Shown: positions 15,583 through 24,790 of the stretch, piece by piece
Position numbering within the stretch: position 1 is the first letter of the stretch
How the letters are laid out: every line of letters begins with the position of its first letter
Assembly: GCA_021775455.1 (NCBI GenBank)
Contig: JAJFHU010000013.1
Coordinates: forward strand, 1 to 64,000
From: Hyphomicrobiales bacterium
GTDB lineage: Bacteria > Pseudomonadota > Alphaproteobacteria > Rhizobiales > Rhizobiaceae
Length of the DNA: 64,000 nt
Direction of reading: 5' to 3'
Program-made: the position numbers and the translations under genes
Notes under the pieces: generated by a model
Seen by the model: the letters and a program-made list of their open reading frames with translations, nothing else
What the model was told of the DNA's origin: nothing
Databases searched by the model: none

Positions 15583-17459
15583 TGGTATTTGGACCGTTTA
15601 CCCGCCGACAATTCATGGCAGGAGCGGCCGCCTTTGGAGCCAACGCGGCTTTGACGCATATTTCACTGGCCGCCAATCCGACAGGTACAAAACTGCATGG
15701 ATTATCATCCTTCGGCGATTTGAAGTATGGACCTGACTACAAACATTTCGATTACGCCCAACCAGATGCGCCACAAGGAGGCACCTTCGCTTTCAATCCC
15801 TCGTACTGGTATTTCAACCAGAATGCCCAAACGTTCAATACGCTCAACAGTTTCGTCCTTCGTGGAGAAGCACCGCCCCGGATGGAACTTTGTTTTGACT
15901 ATTTGATGGTCTGGGCAATTGACGAACCCGATGCACTTTATTGTGCTGTTGCAAAATCAGTGGAGATCTCGGAGGACCGCAACACATACCGTTTTACACT
16001 GCGCGAAGAAGCGCGTTTTCATGATGGAAATCCGGTTAGCGCTGAAGATGTGGCCTTTTCCTATTCCACGATTGCCGAAAAAGGTCATCCGCACCTTTCC
16101 CAACCGCTGCGTTATCTGAATGAAGCAGTTGTCATAGCTGATGATGTGGTCGAATTGCGGTTTAATGGCAAGCAATCAGACAGGGTAATCCTGACGGTGG
16201 CCAATTCAGTTCCCATTCTTTCAACAGCCTATTATTCAAACCACGAATTTGATGCGACAACACTTACCATGCCGCTTGCATCCGGTCCCTGGAGAATTGA
16301 CCGTCTGAAAGCCGGGACATTTGTTGAATATGCAAAGGTCAAAGATTACTGGGCGAAAAATCTTCCCTTTGCAAAAGGGCTCAACCACTTCGACCGCCTG
16401 CGGATAGATTTTTACCGGGAACGCACTGCTGCTTTTGAAGCTTTCAAGAAGGGCAACATCAACTGGCGCGAGGAATTCACGTCAAAGGTCTGGGCGACTG
16501 AGTACGATTTCCCTGCGATAAACGACGGTCGCGTAAAGCTGCAACTGTTTTCGGAAGAATTGCGCCCCTCGATGCAGGGATGGGCGGTTAATTCAAGAAA
16601 ACAAAAATTCGCGAATCCACTTACCCGCGAAGCCATTGGGCTTTGTTTTGACTTTGAATGGACTAACGAGAATTTGTTCCACGGCGCCTACACGCGGTCG
16701 CAAACCCTCTTTGCAAGTTCACCTTTCGAAGCAATCGGTGAACCATCGCCAGAAGAACTAAAACTATTGGAGCCTTTCAGAGATCAGATTGCAACCAATG
16801 TATTTGAACCTGCCTTTCAGCAGCATGCGAGCGATGGCAGTGGCAATGACCGTAAGGCACTTCGCAAAGCAACCAAACTATTGAACCAGGCGGGCTGGAC
16901 CCGACAAAACGGTAAACTGGTTGATGCCAAGGGTGAACCACTGACAATCGAATTCCTGATCCGATCTCCCATTTTCGAGCGCATTCTTGCAAAATATGTC
17001 GAAAACCTTGGCAAGGTTGGAATTGCCGCGTCCATCAATCTGGTGGACCCATCACAATTTCAATCCCGCATTGAGGAATTCGATTTTGACATTATGGCCA
17101 TAGCTCATTCATTTGGTGCGAGCCCAACGGCAGAATCAATGCGCCAATTCCTGCATTCTGACTCGGCCAGTCGGGAGGGTTCGTTCAATTATCCCGGTAT
17201 TCAATCTCCGGTTCTGGATGCGCTTCTTGATAGAATGGACAAAGTAGCAAACCGCGAGGAACTAACCACCGTCCTTCACGCGATGGACCGGGTCTTGCGT
17301 TCGCTGCATTTATGGATTCCAAATTGGTATGCAGCGAATCACCGGGTCGCCTATTGGGACATGTTTGGCTGGAAAGACCCGAAACCCGACTATCAGTTTC
17401 CGGTTGAAACAATTTGGTGGTTTGACATTGAGAAGGCCCGGGCGATTGGCAAAGCCTGA
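15582..17459 (+). CDS. Second yej-type peptide binding protein, with twin-arginine signal
   Basis: This 625-residue paralogue of the preceding gene shares PDAPQGGTFAFNP, DGNPVSAEDVAFSYSTI, AFEAFKKGNINWREEFTSKV and LTREAIGLCFDFEWTNENLF with its neighbour's counterparts. Unlike it, the N terminus has FTRRQFMAGAAAFGANAALT, a Tat signal, so the two binding proteins use different export routes. ATG 15582 was chosen because it overlaps the previous stop by one base and puts the Tat motif near the N terminus. Both should feed the same YejBEF permease. A stem-loop at 17466-17487 separates it from yejB. Confidence 0.9.
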   Translation: MVFGPFTRRQFMAGAAAFGANAALTHISLAANPTGTKLHGLSSFGDLKYGPDYKHFDYAQPDAPQGGTFAFNPSYWYFNQNAQTFNTLNSFVLRGEAPPRMELCFDYLMVWAIDEPDALYCAVAKSVEISEDRNTYRFTLREEARFHDGNPVSAEDVAFSYSTIAEKGHPHLSQPLRYLNEAVVIADDVVELRFNGKQSDRVILTVANSVPILSTAYYSNHEFDATTLTMPLASGPWRIDRLKAGTFVEYAKVKDYWAKNLPFAKGLNHFDRLRIDFYRERTAAFEAFKKGNINWREEFTSKVWATEYDFPAINDGRVKLQLFSEELRPSMQGWAVNSRKQKFANPLTREAIGLCFDFEWTNENLFHGAYTRSQTLFASSPFEAIGEPSPEELKLLEPFRDQIATNVFEPAFQQHASDGSGNDRKALRKATKLLNQAGWTRQNGKLVDAKGEPLTIEFLIRSPIFERILAKYVENLGKVGIAASINLVDPSQFQSRIEEFDFDIMAIAHSFGASPTAESMRQFLHSDSASREGSFNYPGIQSPVLDALLDRMDKVANREELTTVLHAMDRVLRSLHLWIPNWYAANHRVAYWDMFGWKDPKPDYQFPVETIWWFDIEKARAIGKA

Positions 17460-17465
17460 GCGCAA

Positions 17466-17487
17466 GTAACAGCACACACGCTGTGAC
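17466..17487 (+). other. Stem-loop between binding-protein and permease genes
   Basis: GTAACAGC and GCTGTGAC (17466-17473, 17480-17487) pair over 8 positions with one mismatch, with an ACACAC loop. It lies 6 bases after the binding-protein stop and before the yejB ribosome site. There is no T-run, so mRNA stabilisation or partial attenuation is more likely than full termination. Confidence 0.45.
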
Positions 17488-17504
17488 AGGGGAATTACAA
17501 GTTC

Positions 17505-18608
17505 ATGGGTGCATATATTCTCAGACGATTGTTGTTGATGATTCCGACCGTTCTCGGGATCATGGCCATCTCGTTTGCGATCATCCAGTTTGCGCCGGGA
17601 GGCCCCGTGGAACGGATCATAGCGGAGGTAACTGGCCAGGGCGGTTCTGCTACAGATCGTGTGACCGGTTCTCAGGGTGACTTTTCGGGCGAGAATACAG
17701 CCGAATTTAGTGGCGATTCGTCGTCAAAATATCGCGGTGCACAAGGCCTCGATCCTGAATTCATTGAGCAATTGGAAAAGCAGTTTGGTTTTGACAAACC
17801 GCCCCTTGCGCGATTTGGGCAGATGATCTGGAATTACATCCGGTTTGATTTTGGTGAAAGTTACTTTCGAGACATTTCTGTCATTGAGCTAATTGTCGAA
17901 AAGATGCCTGTTTCAATCTCACTTGGGCTTTGGATCACATTTCTATCCTACGGCATTTCCATTCCGCTTGGCATTCGCAAGGCTATCTCGGACGGCAGCA
18001 GTTTTGACATCTGGACCAGCGGAATTATTATCGTTGCCTATGCAATTCCTGGATTCCTGTTTGCCATCTTGTTGATGATTCTCTTTGCTGGCGGTTCATT
18101 CTTCGACTGGTTTCCGCTGCGAGGCTTGACGTCGGAAAATTTCTCGGAACTTTCAACCATTGAACAGATTATCGACTATTTCTGGCACCTGGCACTGCCA
18201 CTCACAGCCATGGCCCTTTCAGCCTTCGCTACCACTACCCTTTTGACCAAGAACTCATTTCTCGATGAAATACGAAAACAGTATGTTCAAACCGCCCGCG
18301 CAAAGGGATTGAATGAGCGACAAGTGCTTTACGGTCATGTGTTCCGCAATGCGATGCTCATCATCATTGCCGGTTTTCCTGCGGCTTTCATCTCATCCTT
18401 TTTTACCGGCTCTTTGCTGATTGAAACAATCTTCTCGCTGGACGGCTTGGGTCTGCTTGGTTTCGAGAGCATTATCGGTCGCGACTATCCGGTTGTGTTT
18501 GCTACTCTCTACATATTCTCACTAATGGGACTGGTTGTCAGCCTGATTTCGGATATCACCTATACGCTGATTGATCCACGAATCGACTTTGAGGCAAGAG
18601 AGGTTTAA
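17505..18608 (+). CDS. yejB: Peptide ABC transporter permease YejB
   Basis: This inner-membrane permease has 367 residues. The N-terminal helix MIPTVLGIMAISFAIIQFAP is followed by the long YejB-type periplasmic insert rich in Gly/Ser (about residues 45-80). About five further membrane segments follow. The EAA loop reads RAKGLNERQVLYGHVFRNAM, which docks onto the ATPase. It pairs with YejE. The start ATG 17505 has AGGGGAA upstream, and the stop overlaps the yejE start by one base (TAATG). Confidence 0.93.
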   Translation: MGAYILRRLLLMIPTVLGIMAISFAIIQFAPGGPVERIIAEVTGQGGSATDRVTGSQGDFSGENTAEFSGDSSSKYRGAQGLDPEFIEQLEKQFGFDKPPLARFGQMIWNYIRFDFGESYFRDISVIELIVEKMPVSISLGLWITFLSYGISIPLGIRKAISDGSSFDIWTSGIIIVAYAIPGFLFAILLMILFAGGSFFDWFPLRGLTSENFSELSTIEQIIDYFWHLALPLTAMALSAFATTTLLTKNSFLDEIRKQYVQTARAKGLNERQVLYGHVFRNAMLIIIAGFPAAFISSFFTGSLLIETIFSLDGLGLLGFESIIGRDYPVVFATLYIFSLMGLVVSLISDITYTLIDPRIDFEAREV

Positions 18609-19729
18609 TGGCGCTCAAGAAGGTCATTTCACTGTCTCCACTAAATCAGCGACGATGGGCCAACTTCAAGGCAAACCGGCGAGGCTACTGGTCGCTGTGG
18701 ATTTTTCTGGTTTTGTTCGTCCTGTCATTGTTCGCAGAATTTCTTGCCAATGACCGCCCAATTTTGGTGTCCTTCAAGGGCGAACTATACATGCCAATTT
18801 TCTTTGACTATCCGGAGGAAGTGTTCCTTGGGGATGAAGGGTTTTTGCCGGGAACGGATTACCGCATCCCCGAAATTTCTGAAGCTTTCGCCGAAAACGG
18901 ATGGGCATTGTGGCCACCCATTCGATATTCCTACCGCACCGTAAACAATGAAATTCCCGAACCTGCGCCATCCAAACCAAGCTGGCTTTATGATCAGGAA
19001 ACGCGTTGTGCGAATTACGAGAACGGTTCAAACGATGCAGCATGCATCATCGGCAACTGGAACTGGCTTGGCTCAGATGATCAAGCCCGAGATGTCATGG
19101 CGCGTGTAATTTACGGTTTTCGGATATCCGTGTTGTTTGGTTTGATCTTGACTGCCGCTTCGGCTGTGATTGGCGTAACGGCAGGTGCAATCCAGGGATA
19201 TTTTGGTGGCTGGACTGATTTGTTGTTTCAACGCTTCATCGAGATTTGGACTTCTGTCCCGGTGCTTTATCTGTTGCTGATCATCGCGGCAGTGTTGCCG
19301 CCGGGTTTCTGGATACTGCTGGGTATCCTGTTGCTATTTTCCTGGGTCGGATTTGTGGGAGTAGTCAGAGCCGAATTTCTACGTGCAAGAAATTTTGAAT
19401 ATGTCAACGCGGCGCGAGCCTTGGGTGTTGGTAACTGGACCATCATGTTCCGTCATTTGCTTCCCAACGCGATGGTCGCAACGCTTACCTTTCTTCCGTT
19501 CATCTTGAATGGGTCCATAACCACACTCACCTCGCTCGATTTCCTCGGATTTGGATTGCCCCCTGGATCAGCTTCTCTTGGGGAGCTGTTGAAACAGGGA
19601 CAAAATAATCTTCAGGCGGTGTGGCTTGGGCTAACCGGATTTGCTACCATTTCGTTGATGTTGTCGTTGCTGATATTCGTTGGCGAGGCCACACGGGATG
19701 CCTTTGATCCCAGCAAAACATTCGGGTAA
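18608..19729 (+). CDS. yejE: Peptide ABC transporter permease YejE
   Basis: At 373 residues it has the usual YejE length. The N-terminal helix is preceded by a basic RRWANFKANRRGYWSLW stretch, and a large periplasmic loop (about residues 45-150) separates helix 1 from the core. The permease core has GLILTAASAVIGVTAGAIQG and the EAA motif AARALGVGNWTIMFRHLLPN. It forms the heterodimeric channel with YejB. The gene is coupled by overlap to yejB and by a 5-base gap to yejF. Confidence 0.93.
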   Translation: MALKKVISLSPLNQRRWANFKANRRGYWSLWIFLVLFVLSLFAEFLANDRPILVSFKGELYMPIFFDYPEEVFLGDEGFLPGTDYRIPEISEAFAENGWALWPPIRYSYRTVNNEIPEPAPSKPSWLYDQETRCANYENGSNDAACIIGNWNWLGSDDQARDVMARVIYGFRISVLFGLILTAASAVIGVTAGAIQGYFGGWTDLLFQRFIEIWTSVPVLYLLLIIAAVLPPGFWILLGILLLFSWVGFVGVVRAEFLRARNFEYVNAARALGVGNWTIMFRHLLPNAMVATLTFLPFILNGSITTLTSLDFLGFGLPPGSASLGELLKQGQNNLQAVWLGLTGFATISLMLSLLIFVGEATRDAFDPSKTFG

Positions 19730-19734
19730 GCATC

Positions 19735-21369
19735 ATGATGGAAAAGCCCCCGATCCTTTCAATTGAAGATTTATCAGTTGCCTTTACGCAGGGCGGCACA
19801 ACCAATCTGGCCGTGAATTCCGTTTCACTAAAGATCCAAAAAGGTGAGACTGTTGCCCTGGTGGGTGAATCCGGCTCCGGAAAATCGGTAACCGCGCTTT
19901 CCATTCTGAAACTGTTGCCCTATCCAACCGCCAGTCATCCCGGTGGGCGCATCTTTTTCAAAGGTGAGAATTTGCTGGACAGCGACGAACGAGATTTGCG
20001 CCGTGTACGCGGCAACGATGTCACAATGATATTTCAGGAGCCGATGACATCACTCAACCCGCTACACACAATTGAAAAACAGATCGGGGAGATACTGCAA
20101 CTTCATCGCGGTATGAATGAAGACCAGGCTCGCAAAAGGACACTGGAACTGCTTCATCAGGTGGGTATTGTTTCGCCCGAACGGCGACTTGGAGCCTATC
20201 CGCATCAACTATCCGGTGGTCAGCGGCAACGAGTGATGATCGCCATGGCGCTCGCAAACGAACCAGAGTTACTGATCGCCGACGAACCAACTACGGCACT
20301 TGATGTGACAGTTCAGGCGCAAATACTGGAACTTTTGAAAGATCTTCAGGAAAAGCGCGGACTTTCGATGCTCTTCATCACGCATGATCTTGGGATTGTT
20401 CGCAGAATTGCGGATCGCACCTGTGTCATGAAATCAGGTGAAATCGTGGAGGAAGGCAAAACCGCAGAATTGTTCTCCAAGCCAAATCACGACTACACCA
20501 AACATCTCATTTCCGCTGAGCCGACCGGGAAACCGCCAGACTCCGACACCTCAGCTCCATTGGTGTTACGCGGCGATAACATCAAGGTCTGGTTTCCAAT
20601 CAAAAAGGGCCTGATGCGCAAAACTGTTGACCATGTCAAAGCCGTGGACGGAATAGATGTGAAATTGCGAGAAGGGCAAACACTCGGAATAGTTGGCGAG
20701 TCCGGCTCGGGAAAAACAACTTTGGGACTGGCGCTCACACGATTGATATCATCACAAGGACAGATTTCATTCATCGGCAAAGAAATCGGACAGTGGAACT
20801 TCAAACAGATGAGAAGTTTAAGAGATCAAATGCAGGTGGTGTTTCAAGACCCGTTTGGTTCACTGTCACCGCGCATGTCGATTGCTGAAATTGTTGCAGA
20901 AGGTTTGTTGATTCATCAACCAAACCTGACATTTGAAGAGCGCGACCAATTGGTTGTCGATGCTCTGCGGGAAACCGGCCTTGACCCCGAGACACGGCAC
21001 CGATATCCCCATGAGTTTTCTGGTGGTCAACGCCAGCGAATAGCAATAGCGCGCGCGATAGCTCTTCAACCAAAATTTATTATGCTGGATGAACCAACGT
21101 CCGCACTGGACATGAGTGTTCAGGCGCAGGTGGTGGATTTGCTGCGTGATTTGCAGAAGCGGCACAAGCTCGCTTACATGTTCATCAGCCACGACCTCAA
21201 AGTTGTTAAAGCACTTGCCAATGAAGTGATTGTCATGCGGCAGGGAAAGGTGGTTGAACAGGGGTCTGCAAAACAGATATTTGAACGCCCAAAAACGGAC
21301 TATACGAAAGCCCTTATGGCGGCGGCATTCGACCTCAAGGCAACATCTGGTGGAGTTGTAGAACAATGA
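19735..21369 (+). CDS. yejF: Peptide ABC transporter ATP-binding protein YejF (two fused ATPase domains)
   Basis: The 544 residues contain two complete ABC ATPase domains. Domain 1 has Walker A GESGSGKSVTAL, signature LSGGQRQRVMIAMAL and Walker B LLIADEPTTALD. Domain 2 has GESGSGKTTLGL, FSGGQRQRIAIARAI and FIMLDEPTSALDMS. The fused double-ATPase form distinguishes Yej from Opp/Dpp systems. ATG 19735 and 19738 are adjacent; either could be used. Its stop overlaps the next gene start by 4 bases (ATGA), so the reductase gene belongs to the same operon. Confidence 0.94.
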   Translation: MMEKPPILSIEDLSVAFTQGGTTNLAVNSVSLKIQKGETVALVGESGSGKSVTALSILKLLPYPTASHPGGRIFFKGENLLDSDERDLRRVRGNDVTMIFQEPMTSLNPLHTIEKQIGEILQLHRGMNEDQARKRTLELLHQVGIVSPERRLGAYPHQLSGGQRQRVMIAMALANEPELLIADEPTTALDVTVQAQILELLKDLQEKRGLSMLFITHDLGIVRRIADRTCVMKSGEIVEEGKTAELFSKPNHDYTKHLISAEPTGKPPDSDTSAPLVLRGDNIKVWFPIKKGLMRKTVDHVKAVDGIDVKLREGQTLGIVGESGSGKTTLGLALTRLISSQGQISFIGKEIGQWNFKQMRSLRDQMQVVFQDPFGSLSPRMSIAEIVAEGLLIHQPNLTFEERDQLVVDALRETGLDPETRHRYPHEFSGGQRQRIAIARAIALQPKFIMLDEPTSALDMSVQAQVVDLLRDLQKRHKLAYMFISHDLKVVKALANEVIVMRQGKVVEQGSAKQIFERPKTDYTKALMAAAFDLKATSGGVVEQ

Positions 21370-22325
21370 AAGAGAACCTTAGCCCGATCGTTCTGGATAT
21401 TGCCTATGACATCGCCGGGGATGTAAAAAAATTCCAGGAAATGTTTAGTGATCGCGAAGTTTACAACCTGCAAGCTGATGATGCGCCCAGCGACTTGTCA
21501 TGCATAAGATATGCACTGGTTTGGAAACCAAGACCTGATCTTTATTCCCGAATGCCCGATCTTGAGGTCATATTCTCGGTGGGCGCCGGTGTCGATCACA
21601 TACTCAACCAAGGCAATGTTCCTGACTTACCAATCGTGCGCTTCGTTGATCCGACCCTCACCAACCGGATGAGTGAATGGGTTTGTCTTCAATGCCTGAT
21701 GCATCTTCGCATGCAAAAACACTATGAGCGCAGTCAAAATCAAATACTTTGGGCACAAGAGCATCATCCACAAGCCTGCGAGTTACGTGTTGGCATCATG
21801 GGTCTGGGTGAGTTGGGGCAGGATGCGGCAAAAAAACTTGACGCCATCGGATTTCAGGTTGCTGGCTGGAGCCGAAGCAAGAAGGAAATTTCCGGGATTG
21901 ACACCTATGATGCAGATGGCCTGGAAGCGTTTCTTTCCAGAACCGAGATCCTCGTCGGCCTGCTTCCATCAACCCCGGATACGGCTGGTATATTCAATCG
22001 TTCCCTGTTTGAGAAGTTGGTTCAAAATACACCCATAGGCGGACCGGTGTTCGTAAATGCCGGACGTGGAAAGAGCCAAGTGGAAACCGACATCATTTCT
22101 TGCCTGGAAGATGGTGTTTTGGGTGGTATTTCGCTGGATGTGTTTGATGTAGAGCCCTTGCCAGAAGACAGTCCCCTGTGGGCAATGCCGAATGCATACC
22201 TTACGCCTCATACCGCTGCTGAATCAGACTCTACAGCGATGGCCAGATACGTATCAGGTCAGATCAATCGGTATGAAACAGGACAAGTACTTGAAAATGT
22301 GGTCGATCGGAGTCTCGGTTACTAG
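21366..22325 (+). CDS. D-2-hydroxyacid dehydrogenase, glyoxylate/hydroxypyruvate reductase A type
   Basis: This 319-residue protein is of the GhrA group. It has a Rossmann motif (VGIMGLGELGQDAAKKLDAI), then WSRSKKEISG, a NAGRGKSQVE strand with the catalytic Arg region, LDVFDVEPLPEDSPLW with the Glu, and TPHTAAESD with the catalytic His. The enzyme would reduce glyoxylate or hydroxypyruvate with NADPH in the cytoplasm. Position as last gene of the yej operon, with an ATGA overlap, is notable because the transporter brings in peptides. I see no direct metabolic reason, so substrate assignment remains open. Confidence 0.88.
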   Translation: MKENLSPIVLDIAYDIAGDVKKFQEMFSDREVYNLQADDAPSDLSCIRYALVWKPRPDLYSRMPDLEVIFSVGAGVDHILNQGNVPDLPIVRFVDPTLTNRMSEWVCLQCLMHLRMQKHYERSQNQILWAQEHHPQACELRVGIMGLGELGQDAAKKLDAIGFQVAGWSRSKKEISGIDTYDADGLEAFLSRTEILVGLLPSTPDTAGIFNRSLFEKLVQNTPIGGPVFVNAGRGKSQVETDIISCLEDGVLGGISLDVFDVEPLPEDSPLWAMPNAYLTPHTAAESDSTAMARYVSGQINRYETGQVLENVVDRSLGY

Positions 22326-22347
22326 GGTCAGGATCCTGTCTGATAGA

Positions 22348-23334
22348 CTACCCGCCGGTTGTGCTCATGTGACGACCAACTGCTGGTGCCTGATTTCGTC
22401 CAATGACAAAATCATGACCCTTCGGTTTGCGCCCAATTGCTTCATCGATTGCTGCGGAAACCAGATCATCTGATTCCGAGCTTCGTAGCGGCGCACGCAA
22501 GTCCGCCGCATCTTCCTGTCCCAAACACATAAATAGCGTGCCAGTACACGTCAAACGAACCCGGTTGCAGCTCTCACAGAAATTGTGGGTCATGGGCGTA
22601 ATAAAGCCTAACCTGCCTCCGGTTTCTGCAATTTTCACGTAACGCGCAGGGCCACCGGTTTTGAATGGGATGTCTGCGAGTGAATAGGTTTGTTCCAATT
22701 GCTCGCGAACCCTGGAAAGTGGTAAATACTGATCCGTCCGGTCCTCATCAACTTCACCAAGTGGCATCGTCTCAATCAGGGTGAAATCAAACCCTTCACC
22801 ATGGGCCCACTCCATCATTGAAGGAATTTCATGCTCGTTGACACCCTTCAACGCTACCGCATTTATCTTGACGGCCAGGCCTGCCTTTTTGGCAGCTTCA
22901 ATACCCGACAGCACCTGCGGCAATCGTCCCCAACGGGTAATGCGGGCAAACTCTTCTTCATTCAGTGTATCCAGCGAAACATTGATCCGACGAACTCCAG
23001 CAGCGTAAAGGTCTTCCGAAAAACGGGCCAATTGCGATCCATTGGTAGTGAGCGTCAGCTCATCAAGTTGGCCACCATCAATAAGTTTTCCGAGATTGCG
23101 TACCAGCTCCATGACGCCACGGCGAACCAACGGTTCTCCACCGGTCAACCGAAGTTTTCGAACTCCTTTGGAAACAAACACTGCGCAAAGCCGCTCCAGC
23201 TCTTCGAGAGTGAGCAAATCCTTCTTTGGCAAAAAGGTCATGTCTTCCGCCATGCAGTAAACGCAGCGAAAATCACAACGATCCGTTACAGATACACGCA
23301 GGTAATCCACTGAACGACCAAAAGGATCAATCAT
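22348..23334 (-). CDS. moaA: GTP 3',8-cyclase MoaA (molybdenum cofactor synthesis)
   Basis: The 328-residue radical SAM enzyme starts at [20 protein letters not shown]. The SAM cluster is C20-x3-C24-x2-C27. The second, MoaA-specific cluster is formed by [11 protein letters not shown] near the C terminus, and the protein ends in the functionally important Gly-Gly. MoaA with MoaC converts GTP to cyclic pyranopterin monophosphate. ATG 23334 is preferred over GTG 23367 because the family begins there. It is convergent with the ghrA-like gene, only 22 bases apart. No other moa gene is nearby. Confidence 0.95.
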   Translation of the reverse strand: MIDPFGRSVDYLRVSVTDRCDFRCVYCMAEDMTFLPKKDLLTLEELERLCAVFVSKGVRKLRLTGGEPLVRRGVMELVRNLGKLIDGGQLDELTLTTNGSQLARFSEDLYAAGVRRINVSLDTLNEEEFARITRWGRLPQVLSGIEAAKKAGLAVKINAVALKGVNEHEIPSMMEWAHGEGFDFTLIETMPLGEVDEDRTDQYLPLSRVREQLEQTYSLADIPFKTGGPARYVKIAETGGRLGFITPMTHNFCESCNRVRLTCTGTLFMCLGQEDAADLRAPLRSSESDDLVSAAIDEAIGRKPKGHDFVIGRNQAPAVGRHMSTTGG

Positions 23335-23464
23335 GCCGGTCAAGATTTTCAAACTCCAATGTTTCACTACTCAATTTGCACTTCTGCAAGGTTATGAGCA
23401 GGTTCCATAACACTTCATCCAGTCATAAATTACCACCAAAAAAAGAACTATAATTTGAGATAGG

Positions 23465-24358
23465 TCAAATGCGACTACAATCAATACGACGAAAGCCGAT
23501 AGGCTTCTCATAAAGATAGGCTATTCGTTCAATAGCAGCTACAAGCGGTTCACTTGCTACATTCATGGTGTGTGCATTGGCGTGGATCATCATTCCATCA
23601 CCTTGGCATATTCCCACATGGCCTCGCCAAAACACCAGATCCCCGCGTTGAAGCTTGTTGTAGTTTTCTCCTATTTTCAATGGAATACCAATTGTTGCCG
23701 CTTGCATGTCTGAATCCCTAAGCACATCCACGCCAGCCATTCGAAATGACAATTGGACAAGTCCTGAGCAATCCAGGCCAAAGGCGGTTGCACCGGCCCA
23801 CAAATAGGGTGCACCCAACAGGCTTTCAGCCACAGAAACATAGTCTGCTGTGTATTTACCTTTTGGTCTGATGTGCTTGGTAACAATTGCTTCGCCTGTC
23901 GAAAGAATCGAGTATTTGGTTCCCTTGTTCTCATCCTCGCCAACAATTTGAAGCAGGGAACCGATGGACCGAATTCCCTTGTGCGGTGCCTTGAGGTTTG
24001 GTTCCGGGTAGAAATAAGTTCTTGGTGCACAAACCACATGGGTAGTCGGGTGAATTGTTTCGTTGATAACTTCTTTTTCAGTCCAGCCAACATATGAATC
24101 ATGATCATTTTTAACCCACAGCCAACCATTCTGTTCATCGTACACGCGCACCGTTTCACCAAATAATAGCTGGGTATCAATACCGGTTGAGCGGTCTGGA
24201 TTAGCTCTCAAGTCTGTAAATGAAACGGACACTTGAGCTGGCTGTCCTTCTAAAAACTGACTGGCTTCAACCTTCCCGCGGAGGGACAATTCTGCAATAT
24301 TCGGGCTAAAGATATTAAGCCGCCGATCCAAAGGATCAAGTGTTGGAAAATCAGCCAT
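23465..24358 (-). CDS. NlpC/P60 family cell-wall peptidase with SH3 region
   Basis: The 297 residues show a bacterial SH3-like N-terminal half (LLFGETVRVYDEQNGWLWVK then VGWTEKEVI) and a C-terminal C40 peptidase domain. Its catalytic Cys lies in AFGLDCSGLVQLSFRMAG and its His in VFWRGHVGICQG. Such enzymes cut gamma-D-Glu-diamino-acid bonds in peptidoglycan stems. No signal peptide is visible, so a cytoplasmic role in muropeptide recycling is possible and would fit with the yej importer upstream (inference). The start overlaps the MarR-like gene end by 8 bases, so the two are translationally coupled. Confidence 0.9.
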   Translation of the reverse strand: MADFPTLDPLDRRLNIFSPNIAELSLRGKVEASQFLEGQPAQVSVSFTDLRANPDRSTGIDTQLLFGETVRVYDEQNGWLWVKNDHDSYVGWTEKEVINETIHPTTHVVCAPRTYFYPEPNLKAPHKGIRSIGSLLQIVGEDENKGTKYSILSTGEAIVTKHIRPKGKYTADYVSVAESLLGAPYLWAGATAFGLDCSGLVQLSFRMAGVDVLRDSDMQAATIGIPLKIGENYNKLQRGDLVFWRGHVGICQGDGMMIHANAHTMNVASEPLVAAIERIAYLYEKPIGFRRIDCSRI

Positions 24359-24710
24359 TGCTGCCTTGACCTCTGGCGGTATGAGAAATCAAGTCACCCA
24401 ACTTCTCCAGATACAAGGTACCTTCCACCGTACGCCTGACAACGATTGAGCGCCTGTCACGCTCGTCTGGTCTGCGCTCCAGCAATTTCATATGGCTCAT
24501 TGTGTCGAGCGCCCTGGTTATCACCGGTTTTGTTACCTTGAGTTTCCTGGCTAAATCCCGCACCGTATGAGGTGGCGGCTCCAGATATATCGTCAACAAA
24601 ATGGCAATCTGACGGATGTTCAGATCAGGACTTTCATCCAGAACCTGGCGAAGAGCGATCTGGTGCCACAATTTCAAGGCATCGCCCGGGGGTAATTCAA
24701 TCGGCGCCAT
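24351..24710 (-). CDS. Short MarR-type winged-helix regulator
   Basis: The 119 residues are below the usual 140-160 for MarR. The winged helix is clear: LNIRQIAILLTIYLEPPPHT, VRDLARKLKVTKPVITRALD and LLERRPDERDRRSIVVRRT, the last being the wing with the conserved Asp-Arg-Arg. The dimerisation helices are short. It lies between the leucyl aminopeptidase (80 bases upstream) and the NlpC gene (8-base overlap). Local control of these peptide-processing genes is an inference from position. Confidence 0.85.
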   Translation of the reverse strand: MAPIELPPGDALKLWHQIALRQVLDESPDLNIRQIAILLTIYLEPPPHTVRDLARKLKVTKPVITRALDTMSHMKLLERRPDERDRRSIVVRRTVEGTLYLEKLGDLISHTARGQGSNG

Positions 24711-24790
24711 GGCCGGTTAACCTTTTCGTTTCGGTACCGTACCATCGAAATGTATCCCAATTGACAGCAATAGTGCAATCTGAATTCTGC

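Noticed and set aside
20866-21366. A 166-codon reverse-strand open frame inside yejF
   Set aside because: It lies opposite the second ATPase domain with all motifs intact, so it is a shadow.
22326-22347. Terminator between the ghrA-like gene and moaA
   Set aside because: The 22-base gap shows no stem-loop with a T-run on either strand.
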